This document shows, piece after piece, positions 1 to 7,135 of a stretch of 64,000 nt of DNA. The translations under genes were made by a program, and so were the position numbers. The stretch's first letter is position 1; every line of letters starts with the position of its first letter. Source of the stretch: an uncultured Sutterella sp. Lineage in GTDB: Bacteria > Pseudomonadota > Gammaproteobacteria > Burkholderiales > Burkholderiaceae_F. The stretch is taken from NCBI GenBank assembly GCA_905202595.1, contig CAJKSP010000007.1:6995-70994 (forward strand). Direction: 5' to 3'. The notes below the pieces were generated by a model. The model saw nothing but the letters and a program-made list of their open reading frames with translations. It did not search any database and was not told where the DNA came from.

Positions 1-93
1 ATGAGGCCAGTGCAAGCAGAGGCCGGCACGAAGTATAGGGGCGGGAGTTCCGAGCTGTCGGCTGTTGGACAGGCGGAAGGCGCCGGACGGCGG

Positions 94-1164
94 CTAGCGT
101 TCAGTCGGCGCGGTGCTTTCCGGCGGTTCGTCTTCCGACCAGGGCCAGCTGAGGCTCGGCAGCGACGGCATTTCGATGCTTGTGAAGTAGCTCGCGGCAG
201 CTCCCATGCGGTCCTTGATGCCGTTCCAGCTCGTCCAGCTGTGCGTGCGGCGGTGCTGCGCCGCATCGTGAGGCTCGATGAAGACGAGCGTGCGTCCGTT
301 TTCGGCCAGATAGGGCGCGCCATGTGCATCAAGCCACAGGAAATAAAGTCCGGCGGATGTTTTTGCAGCGATGGCTTCGCATGCAGAAAGAGACACGATC
401 GGCTTGCGGGCTCGGGGCGTGGACTGAGCGGCGGCTGTTTTGCCGGTTTGCTTGATAGGGTCGAGCGGCGTGCGTCTGTCGAAGGAAAGAATGGAAAGCC
501 GGGAAATGAGCCAGACAGGCTGCAGCTGCTCTTCCTCAAGCTCTGCGTTTTCTCGAACAGCTGCGCCGGCTGCCCAATCGGGAATGAAGCTTCGTCGAAT
601 AGTGCTGAGACCGAGCCGATAGTCGAGTCCTTGAAGGGAGAGCACGACGCCGCAGGGCGCAAGCCGGCTTTCGGTGGCTGCCGTGCAGCCTATTGCTTCA
701 TTTTCGAGAAGAAGAACGGCCTGATAGTCGGCGCGCTTTTCGGGAGATGCATCGTCAAGGCGCCGCATGCCGAGGCTTTGCACCCGATAGCCGGCGTCCT
801 CAAGCGCGCTCTCGACGATTGGAAGCGCTTCGGCGAAAAAGATCCGCGCGGCGCTCTCTTCGTTCTGCGCTGCGTTGGCCGGAATCCAGCCGAAGAAGCT
901 CATTCCGCCGGATTCAGCCGCCACCCGCTTCGTTCGTGCATCAAGCGGCATGGGGTCAGAGCCTTCCGGCGCATCCGGCATGACATAGCCGAACTGCCGA
1001 ATGAGGTTTGCGGCGCGGGAGTGTCCGCCGTCATAGACGGCGGCGTCCAGGAAGTCCTCTGCGGCCGGCATGCTTTCGACAGAGCTTTTTTCCTGCCACA
1101 GGCTGCAGCCCGAAAGAAGTGCAGCAAGAGCCAGAAGCATGGCGGAAAAGACAGAGGTGCGCAT
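94..1164 (-). CDS. Lipoprotein of unknown function
   Basis: A 356-residue protein with an N-terminal signal peptide ending in a lipobox (LLSGC, Cys20), so it should be lipid-anchored at the cell envelope. The rest is soluble, with no membrane segment and no family I recognise; the middle has two short Cys-containing stretches around CTAATESRLAPC. The ATG chosen here gives a normal signal peptide; an in-frame TTG four codons upstream is possible but unsupported, and no clear ribosome binding site precedes either. It lies downstream of the porin on the same strand, but a terminator separates them, so it is probably transcribed on its own. No function is proposed. Confidence 0.75.
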   Translation of the reverse strand: MRTSVFSAMLLALAALLSGCSLWQEKSSVESMPAAEDFLDAAVYDGGHSRAANLIRQFGYVMPDAPEGSDPMPLDARTKRVAAESGGMSFFGWIPANAAQNEESAARIFFAEALPIVESALEDAGYRVQSLGMRRLDDASPEKRADYQAVLLLENEAIGCTAATESRLAPCGVVLSLQGLDYRLGLSTIRRSFIPDWAAGAAVRENAELEEEQLQPVWLISRLSILSFDRRTPLDPIKQTGKTAAAQSTPRARKPIVSLSACEAIAAKTSAGLYFLWLDAHGAPYLAENGRTLVFIEPHDAAQHRRTHSWTSWNGIKDRMGAAASYFTSIEMPSLPSLSWPWSEDEPPESTAPTER

Positions 1165-1246
1165 GGCAAAAAACAAAATGAAACAAAATGAAAGCAGAAT
1201 GCTAGCCGTTTTGACGGGGCTCTGCAGAGGTCGGCCTCACGAATGC

Positions 1247-1285
1247 AAAAGGCCGCCGAGCAGCGTCGCTGCTTGACGGCCTTTT
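1247..1285 (-). terminator. Rho-independent terminator after the porin gene
   Basis: An imperfect inverted repeat (AAAAGGCCG on one arm, CGGCCTTTT on the other, with AGCAGCG/CGCTGCT inside) forms a long GC-rich hairpin flanked by A/T runs on both sides. It sits 50 bases beyond the porin stop codon, between the porin and the lipoprotein gene. Confidence 0.75.
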
Positions 1286-1337
1286 GGGTGTCGGCTTCTT
1301 CCGGCGCGGCGTGCGCGCGCCGGAACGAAGGCGCAGA

Positions 1338-2474
1338 TTAGAAGCGGTGCACCATGCCGAAGGTGAATTCGTAGCCGCTCGGCGTGCCTTCGACGCCGTT
1401 CTTGACTTCAACCTTCTCCTGCGAGTAGCCGGTCATGACGTAGACGGCCGTGCGCTTGCTGAGCGGGTAGTCGTAGCCCGCGGCAGCGATCCAGCGCGTG
1501 AAGTCCGTGTCGTCCTGGTTGTCCATGCTGCGGTAGCCGATCTGGCCCTTGATCACGCCGCCGAAGAGCGGATAGTTCGCGCCGAGGCTGGCGCCCCAGC
1601 CGCTGACGAAGCCGTAGCCGCCGGCAAGTTCGGTGATGCCGGTCAGTCCCACGCCGGCGCGGCCGGCCTTCTCGTTCAGATCCATGTCGGAGAAGTACTG
1701 ATAGAACGCGAGGAGCTTGAGGCCGCTGTCGAACGTGTAGTTGCCGCCGACGGTGACGGTGTAGCCGTCGTCGAGGTCTTTTTCAGGACGATAGGTGCCG
1801 TCCATCGTCGTGTCGGCCACTACGATGCCTTCGACGGCGCCCGCCTGATAGCGGACCGCGAGAGAGGCGTAGCGGTCGGCGCTGCCGCCGCGGCCTTCAT
1901 CACCACCGGTAACTCGAGAGTCGTTCTTGAACGAATACTGCGCGTAGCCCGTGAGGCCGTTCCAGGTCGGCGTGACATAGCTCACGGCGTTGTCGACGCG
2001 CGTCCAGCTCGAAGCAGAGATGAGGCCCGAGCCGAAGGCTTCGGTGTAGTTCGCAAAGAGCGGATCGATGGCGCGGAAGAGGCCGTTGGCGCCGAGCGTG
2101 CTTCCGAAGACCGGCATCACGCCGAAGGTGAGCGTGCCGTACGGGCTGTAGAGGTCGACATGCGCTTCGCGGCCGAAAAGGTCGCCGCCCTGATCGAGTT
2201 CGCCCGAGTCGGCCTTGAAGCCGGATTCGAGCGTGAAGCCCACTTTGTAGCCGTTGCCGAGGTCTTCCTTGCCGCGGATGCCCCAGCGGGAGCCGAATTC
2301 ACGGGCGTTTTCCATCGTGAGCTTGTTCGTCGAATCGAGACCGGCGACGTCCGGATTGCTGTGGACGTAGGAGAGGCCGAGGTCGATCAAGCCGTACATT
2401 TCAACGTCGGCAGCCTGAGAGGCGGCCGAAAAGGCGAGCGCCACAGCGCCCGCAATCAGGGAAATCTTCTTCAT
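1338..2474 (-). CDS. Outer-membrane porin (Gram-negative general porin family)
   Basis: A 378-residue protein with a classical signal peptide (MKKISLIAGAVALAFSAASQA) followed by mature sequence starting ADVEMYGLIDLGLSY. This is the typical start of betaproteobacterial trimeric porins of the Porin_4/OmpC-like type. Alternating aromatic and polar residues fit a beta-barrel, and the protein ends in Phe (GMVHRF), the BAM recognition signal. Length is normal for a 16-stranded porin. It should allow diffusion of small hydrophilic solutes across the outer membrane. An AGAGGATCG-like binding site precedes the ATG. It is monocistronic, with a terminator downstream. Confidence 0.95.
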   Translation of the reverse strand: MKKISLIAGAVALAFSAASQAADVEMYGLIDLGLSYVHSNPDVAGLDSTNKLTMENAREFGSRWGIRGKEDLGNGYKVGFTLESGFKADSGELDQGGDLFGREAHVDLYSPYGTLTFGVMPVFGSTLGANGLFRAIDPLFANYTEAFGSGLISASSWTRVDNAVSYVTPTWNGLTGYAQYSFKNDSRVTGGDEGRGGSADRYASLAVRYQAGAVEGIVVADTTMDGTYRPEKDLDDGYTVTVGGNYTFDSGLKLLAFYQYFSDMDLNEKAGRAGVGLTGITELAGGYGFVSGWGASLGANYPLFGGVIKGQIGYRSMDNQDDTDFTRWIAAAGYDYPLSKRTAVYVMTGYSQEKVEVKNGVEGTPSGYEFTFGMVHRF

Positions 2475-2597
2475 GATGATGACGATCCTCTGTCTGACAG
2501 AAGATCTTTTGTTGTTTGCTGTTGTGAAGATCGGCTGCGCCGAGTCGCCGAACGTCTTCTGAAAACGGCGGAGTTGGGCGCGGCCGGAAAGGCCTTT

Positions 2598-2939
2598 TTA
2601 CCTGGCCTTCATCTTCCAGTCAAATTGGTGGCACTGAGCGCAGTAGTTCTCTTCCGGCTCGTGCTGCAGATGGCAGAGCGTGCAGTCGTTGTTGTGCGGC
2701 GCCGTATGCGGATTCGGGTTGAGCTGCTTGGTCTTGGCAGCGACGTCTTCGCGCTTGTGGCACTGCAGGCAGGTGTTCTGATCCGGATAGACGGGATTCT
2801 TCATGTCCGGGCCATGGCACGACTCGCACTTCAAGCCGCGGGCGACGTGGCGGTCGGCGCCGAAGTCGGCGGCCGACGCCTGGCCGGCGAGGAGCGCGCC
2901 CATGAGGACGGACGCGGCGATGGCGGCAAGACGGTTCAT
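2598..2939 (-). CDS. Periplasmic tetrahaem cytochrome c
   Basis: A 113-residue protein with a cleavable signal peptide (ending ASA, about residue 23) and four CXXCH haem-binding motifs: CESCH (38-42), CLQCH (57-61), CTLCH (86-90) and CAQCH (100-104). It resembles the N-terminal tetrahaem domain of Shewanella flavocytochrome c3, here encoded as a separate small protein. It lies directly downstream of the FAD reductase gene on the same strand and probably passes electrons from the quinol pool (through a membrane cytochrome not seen here) to that flavoprotein. AGGAG lies well placed before the ATG. The electron partner is inferred from context. Confidence 0.93.
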   Translation of the reverse strand: MNRLAAIAASVLMGALLAGQASAADFGADRHVARGLKCESCHGPDMKNPVYPDQNTCLQCHKREDVAAKTKQLNPNPHTAPHNNDCTLCHLQHEPEENYCAQCHQFDWKMKAR

Positions 2940-3069
2940 GTTCTTCTCCTGACGTGGAGGGGGCTTTATTACAGCTCGGCCGGAAAAGACGGCATCGCCT
3001 TCTCCGGCCAGAGGCGCGGTTCAGACGCACGCCGGGCAGAACCCAGCGGCGCCTGATGCGGTCAAGCCT

Positions 3070-4623
3070 TTACTTGGCGGGCTTGTCGCACTTGCAGCCT
3101 TCGAACTTCATCGCCGTGCGGGCGGCGGTGCGGCCGAAGATCATGCAGTCGGCAACGGCGACCGTGCCGAGACGGACCATGCCGTGCACGCCGCCCGTGA
3201 CTTCACCGGCAGCGTAGAGGCCCGGGATCACATTGCCGCGGCAGGAAAGAACCTGCGCCTGGTTGTTGATCTCAAGGCCGCCCATGGTGTGGTGAACGCG
3301 CGGCCAGAGGCGGACGGCGAGGAACGGGCCGTCAACGTTGGGCTTGGCGTTCTTGAACATCATGCAGTTGAAGTCCGGATCCTTCTGATCCTTGATGTAC
3401 TGGTTGAACGTGTCGTTCGTCTTCTTCAGCTGCTCGAACGGGATCTTGAGGTCGTCGGCCATGCTCTTGAGGGAGTCGTAGACCTTGACGACGCCGTTCT
3501 TGACGGCGCGGTCATAGAGCTCCTGCGTCATGTTCTTGCCGATGATCGCGGTCTTGGCGTTCTCGAGCGTCGTGTAGATGAGGCAGGGATGGCCGATCGC
3601 GACGATGGCGTCCGCGCGAACCTTGCGGTTGCCCGATTCCATGATGAAGCGCTTGCCGGTGGCCGGATCGATCATCGGGCCGTAGCCGATGGCGGATTCG
3701 ACGAAGAGCGGCGCAACGCCGAAGCCCTGTTCGTCAGGCGAGGTCCACGGGCCCATCTGGATCCAGTCCATCTGGACGGTGTTGGCGCCGATTTCCTGCG
3801 CTTCCTGAATCATTTCGCCCGTGGCGCCCGGATGGTTCGTAGAGCCGAACTTCTCGTTGAGGCGCGGGTCGTGCGACATGCGCATCTTGACATTCTGGCT
3901 GAAGCCGCCGGAGGCGAGCAGCACGCCCTTCGTGGCGCGGATGTAGACCGTCTTGCCGGAGTTTTCGCGGCCAAAGCGATAGTTTTCGCGAGCCTTGACG
4001 CCGAGGACGCATTTGTTTTCGTCAACGATGATCTGGTCGACGATCGTGCGCAGCTGCGGGACGATGCCGAACTCCTTCATCTTCGCGAGCATCGGGAGAA
4101 TGAAGCCCGAGCCGGAGTTGTTCGTGACGGCGTGCGAGCGCTTCACGGAGTGGCCGCCATGGTAGGTCACGGCCTTGAACTTGACGCCGATCTTGTCGCG
4201 CAGCCAGTAGAAGTTCTCTACGCATTCGTCGGCAATGTGGCGGGCGAGATCCGGATGGCAGAGGCCGCCGCCAGCCTTGAGGATGTCGGCGTAGATCAGA
4301 TCGGGGCTGTCCTTGATGCCTTCCTTTTCCTGCATGTCCGTGCCGGCCGCAGCAACGGCGCCGCCGTTGATGATGGAGTTGCCGCCCGGGCTCGGCATCT
4401 TGTCGACAACGAGGATTTCGTCGGACTTCATGCCCAGATAATGTGCTTCAAGTGCGGCGGCGCAGCCGGCGAAGCCCGTGCCGATGATGAGGAAGCCCGT
4501 GGTCTTGTTCCACTTGATGTCCTTCGCTTCAGCGGCGGACACCGTCGCGACGAAGCCGCCCAGGCCGAGCGAGAGCGCGCCGGCGGTGCCGAAGAGCTTG
4601 CGGCGGGAAATCGAAGTGCTCAT
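3070..4623 (-). CDS. Tat-exported flavocytochrome-c-type FAD reductase (fumarate reductase family)
   Basis: A 517-residue protein. The start is the ATG preceded by AAGGAG; it gives an N-terminus with a twin-arginine motif (SRRKLF) and Ala-rich signal, so the folded flavoprotein should be exported to the periplasm. A Rossmann FAD-binding motif GTGFAGCAAALEA lies near residues 48-60, and GGLEI and TGGVHG motifs near the C-terminus are typical of fumarate/urocanate/succinate-type reductases. By eye alignment to Shewanella Fcc3, the acid-base Arg (about 333 or 336), a His (444/445) and the C-terminal Arg (484) are kept. The substrate-binding His of the IQAHP motif is Gly (IQMGP) and the Thr before the conserved Glu is Val. 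It may therefore reduce an acceptor other than fumarate. It is paired with the tetrahaem cytochrome downstream. Confidence 0.92.
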   Translation of the reverse strand: MSTSISRRKLFGTAGALSLGLGGFVATVSAAEAKDIKWNKTTGFLIIGTGFAGCAAALEAHYLGMKSDEILVVDKMPSPGGNSIINGGAVAAAGTDMQEKEGIKDSPDLIYADILKAGGGLCHPDLARHIADECVENFYWLRDKIGVKFKAVTYHGGHSVKRSHAVTNNSGSGFILPMLAKMKEFGIVPQLRTIVDQIIVDENKCVLGVKARENYRFGRENSGKTVYIRATKGVLLASGGFSQNVKMRMSHDPRLNEKFGSTNHPGATGEMIQEAQEIGANTVQMDWIQMGPWTSPDEQGFGVAPLFVESAIGYGPMIDPATGKRFIMESGNRKVRADAIVAIGHPCLIYTTLENAKTAIIGKNMTQELYDRAVKNGVVKVYDSLKSMADDLKIPFEQLKKTNDTFNQYIKDQKDPDFNCMMFKNAKPNVDGPFLAVRLWPRVHHTMGGLEINNQAQVLSCRGNVIPGLYAAGEVTGGVHGMVRLGTVAVADCMIFGRTAARTAMKFEGCKCDKPAK

Positions 4624-5051
4624 TGTGTGTCTCCTTATTTCACCCAAATGCTTGGAAGATAGGCTTTTGTCCGCAGGCATCCGGCGAACCTGCTGCGACA
4701 GGCTCTGAATTGACGCCGAGCGGACGGAGCGATAGGCAAGGGCATATCTCTTAAGGGTTATGCTTGTGCCTGCTCTAAAGTCCGCTGAAAAGTCTATGAG
4801 GGTCAGCCGAATTGATTAACCCAACTGCTTGGGATGCTGATTTCGGGAGTTTCACTGTGCAAAACTGCCAAACGGCTCGTTTAATCTGACACACCTGCGC
4901 GGCTTCTCAGCAGCCGCGCGGGAGCCGCCGCTTTTGTGAAGCAAGCGCTCTTGGCAAGCTCATTTGGAGCAGGCGTTCCTCGGGCCAGCGGGATTCCGCC
5001 GGTGCAAGTTTTCGTTATTTCCCATCAGGTCGCAATGTCGGCCTCCGATCC
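4624..5051. other. Divergent intergenic region between the reductase and the Crp-like regulator
   Basis: About 430 bases with no credible gene, lower in GC than its surroundings. It holds the promoters of the leftward reductase gene and the rightward regulator gene. A TTGAT half-site (in AATTGATTAACCC) and a small GC hairpin (GCGCGGCT/AGCCGCGC, 4897-4919) are visible, but no complete Crp or Fnr palindrome stands out. Confidence 0.5.
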
Positions 5052-5912
5052 ATGAAACGCTTTTCGAAATCTTGGTTCGATGCCGTCAATTCGAATCGCC
5101 TGGCGGGCGAATGGTCGCTCGATCGCGGGCCCCGCATGCCGACGATGCCGTGGATCTGCCCGCCGCTCCATCCGCTGATTCGCGAATTCTTCGTGAGATA
5201 CGGCTCGCGGGTTGAGCTCAAGCCAGGCGAATACCTTTTCCCAACGTCTCAGGTGACGCATTTCGTCTATGTGGAGCGGGGACTGACAGGACGGATTGCT
5301 TCTACGATCGAGGGACAGCCGAGCGCTGCCGCCATGGCCTACAGTCCGGCGAAGCGGCTTGCGGCAGGCAATCTCAACTTTGCTACGCGCCGGCCGGCCA
5401 TCGGCCGCTATCTGGCGCTTTCCCACGCTGTGCTCTACACGCTGCCTCATGCGCAGGCCGACGAGCTTCTCGAGTCGATGCCGTTCTCCTTTTCGCGCAG
5501 ACTCTTCGTGCAGTTTGAGATGAACAATCTCTCCGACCGCCTCGGCTTTTCGGTGCTTTCGCTGCTGCCGGCGCTGGTGCGTACGAAGGCGCTGTTTTTA
5601 GCTTGGGCGGTTTATTTCGGGCAGATCTATGAGGAGAGCGGGCGCGATTACATCCGGATGCCCGTGCCCGGACGCAGAAAGCACATTGAGCGCGTGGTGA
5701 ACATCTCCTCTGTCACGATGGACAAAATTTCCCGCCTTCTGCACACGGAAGCAGAGTATGTGCTCGATGGCGACTTCATGATTTTCCGAGCAGATTTTCT
5801 GCAGGATGCGCACGAATGGATGCGTCACGGAGACGGCGACAATGTGCTCTATCCTCGGCCGCCGCGCGTCGAGGCGCTGCTCTACGGCGCGCAGGCGGGA
5901 GCTTACAACTGA
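5052..5912 (+). CDS. Crp/Fnr-like transcriptional regulator
   Basis: A 286-residue protein. Residues ~35-150 fit a cyclic-nucleotide-binding-type beta-roll (RVELKPGEYLFPTSQVTHFVYVERGLTGR is the typical opening; only part quoted matters: LKPGEYLF). The C-terminal part ends with a helix-turn-helix-like stretch around VNISSVTMDKISRLLH (~215-230). There is no N-terminal cysteine cluster, so it is not an oxygen-sensing Fnr. It is divergent from the Tat-exported reductase and probably controls it in response to an electron acceptor or metabolite; this is inferred from position only. No strong ribosome binding site precedes the first ATG, and an ATG 28 codons in is an alternative start. Confidence 0.75.
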   Translation: MKRFSKSWFDAVNSNRLAGEWSLDRGPRMPTMPWICPPLHPLIREFFVRYGSRVELKPGEYLFPTSQVTHFVYVERGLTGRIASTIEGQPSAAAMAYSPAKRLAAGNLNFATRRPAIGRYLALSHAVLYTLPHAQADELLESMPFSFSRRLFVQFEMNNLSDRLGFSVLSLLPALVRTKALFLAWAVYFGQIYEESGRDYIRMPVPGRRKHIERVVNISSVTMDKISRLLHTEAEYVLDGDFMIFRADFLQDAHEWMRHGDGDNVLYPRPPRVEALLYGAQAGAYN

Positions 5913-5928
5913 GCGATTCGGCAACGCA

Positions 5929-6843
5929 TCAGAGAAGCGTTGCCGCCGCGGACATGGCTGCAATGGCAACGGCGATGGACAGCGAAGAGAGGTTTGCCGC
6001 CATGCCCAGGTCGCCCTTGAGCTCGCTCGTGTAGATGAGGTTCATGGCCGGCACGGGAGCAAAGGCGCAGAGGACGAGTGCCTTTCGTGCTTCGTCGTCG
6101 AGCGGCATGACGTTCCAGAAGAATGCGGCAAGAATGCACTGCAGCACGAAGCGGGCAGCCAGAACGCCGAAGAGCGTTTTGGCGCTTTCCTTTGTGAGCG
6201 AAATGCTGATCGACTCGCCGATCATGATCATGCAGAGGAAGGTGTTGGCAGCGGCGCCAAGCGATGTAATGGCGGTGATTTCGCTCGGCAGCTTCAGGCC
6301 AAGCGCCGCGAGAATCATCATGAAGACGAAGGCAAGAATTGGACCTGAGTGCGACATCTTGCCGAGGATGAGCTTTGCCATCTTGGCGGGCGAAGTGTGC
6401 TCGCGCATGCCGGAAATGATGGCGTAGGTGCCGCCGGCGGCCATGAAGGAGTTGCCGACGTCGAACATCAGGGCCGTGATGAGACCCGAGGGCGGGAGAA
6501 ACGCCTGCACATACGGCACCGCGAAGGGGCCGATGGAAAAGCCGCTGATGTTCAAGCGGCTGAAGTCGCGCGTCTGCGGATTCTTGGTGCGAAGCGTGAG
6601 AAGCGTGGCCACGCCGAAGAAGAACAGGTTCGAGCAGAAGCCGCCCAGAGCCATGAGGCCCATCGCCGAGCCGAGCTGCATGCCGTTCAGGCCCGTCATG
6701 GTGACGCAGGGCAGCGTTACGTAGAGCACGAGCGCGCTGACCGCGTAGAAGGCTTCAGGCTTGAGCAGTCCGAAGCGGCGCATCGTCCAGCCGAGCGCGA
6801 TGAAGACGACGAAGGCAAGAATTTTGGCAAAGCCGGCGTCCAT
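5929..6843 (-). CDS. AEC-family permease (auxin efflux carrier type)
   Basis: A 304-residue, very hydrophobic protein with about ten membrane segments in two halves of five, the layout of the AEC/bile-acid-related transporter superfamily. The central segment has the usual polar break between the halves, and the C-terminus reads FAPVPAMNLIYTSELKGDLGMAANLSSLSI, typical of the family (shown in part by AANLSSLSI). AEC members usually move organic acids such as malate or malonate. The substrate here is unknown. GAGGAG precedes the ATG. It converges with the regulator gene 16 bases away and is likely monocistronic. Confidence 0.85.
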   Translation of the reverse strand: MDAGFAKILAFVVFIALGWTMRRFGLLKPEAFYAVSALVLYVTLPCVTMTGLNGMQLGSAMGLMALGGFCSNLFFFGVATLLTLRTKNPQTRDFSRLNISGFSIGPFAVPYVQAFLPPSGLITALMFDVGNSFMAAGGTYAIISGMREHTSPAKMAKLILGKMSHSGPILAFVFMMILAALGLKLPSEITAITSLGAAANTFLCMIMIGESISISLTKESAKTLFGVLAARFVLQCILAAFFWNVMPLDDEARKALVLCAFAPVPAMNLIYTSELKGDLGMAANLSSLSIAVAIAAMSAAATLL

Positions 6844-7036
6844 GGCCTCTCCTCAAAAGCACTTTTCTTTTTTTTGTTTTGCGGCGCCGAATAACGCGGA
6901 AGAGGGGCTCCGAGCGGGGCCGCCGCGATCGGCGGACCCGAATTTTCGCGCTGAAGCGCGGTTGCGGCTACATCCTTAAGGATGGGGGGAGTGCGTCTAA
7001 AGTAGGGATGGGAAGTAAGAGCGCGGCGTCCGGGCG

Positions 7037-7076
7037 ATGTCATCAAAATGTCATGAAGGCTTCACCGAGCTGTTAC
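7037..7076 (+). promoter_or_regulatory. Pho box upstream of the phosphate transporter
   Basis: Two TGTCAT half-sites start 11 bases apart (ATGTCATCAAAATGTCATG). This is close to the PhoB consensus CTGTCATAWAWCTGTCAT. A third weaker half-site, TGTTAC, starts exactly 22 bases after the second, in phase. The site lies 60-100 bases upstream of a PiT phosphate transporter, where PhoB would activate transcription under phosphate limitation. The spacing and gene identity together make this a strong call. Confidence 0.82.
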
Positions 7077-7135
7077 TTGAAGGCCGATTGCATTTCGTAA
7101 CATGAGCCGCAGTTTAACAACCTCATTTTTCCTAA

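Noticed and set aside
1284..3056. A 590-codon rightward open frame across the porin and cytochrome genes
   Set aside because: It is antisense to two well-supported genes; its Ala/Arg/Val/Glu-rich composition is what GC-rich antisense frames give.
4810..4826. TTGATTAACCCAAC as an Fnr box for the reductase module
   Set aside because: Only one half-site matches TTGAT-N4-ATCAA; the other half has two mismatches of five.
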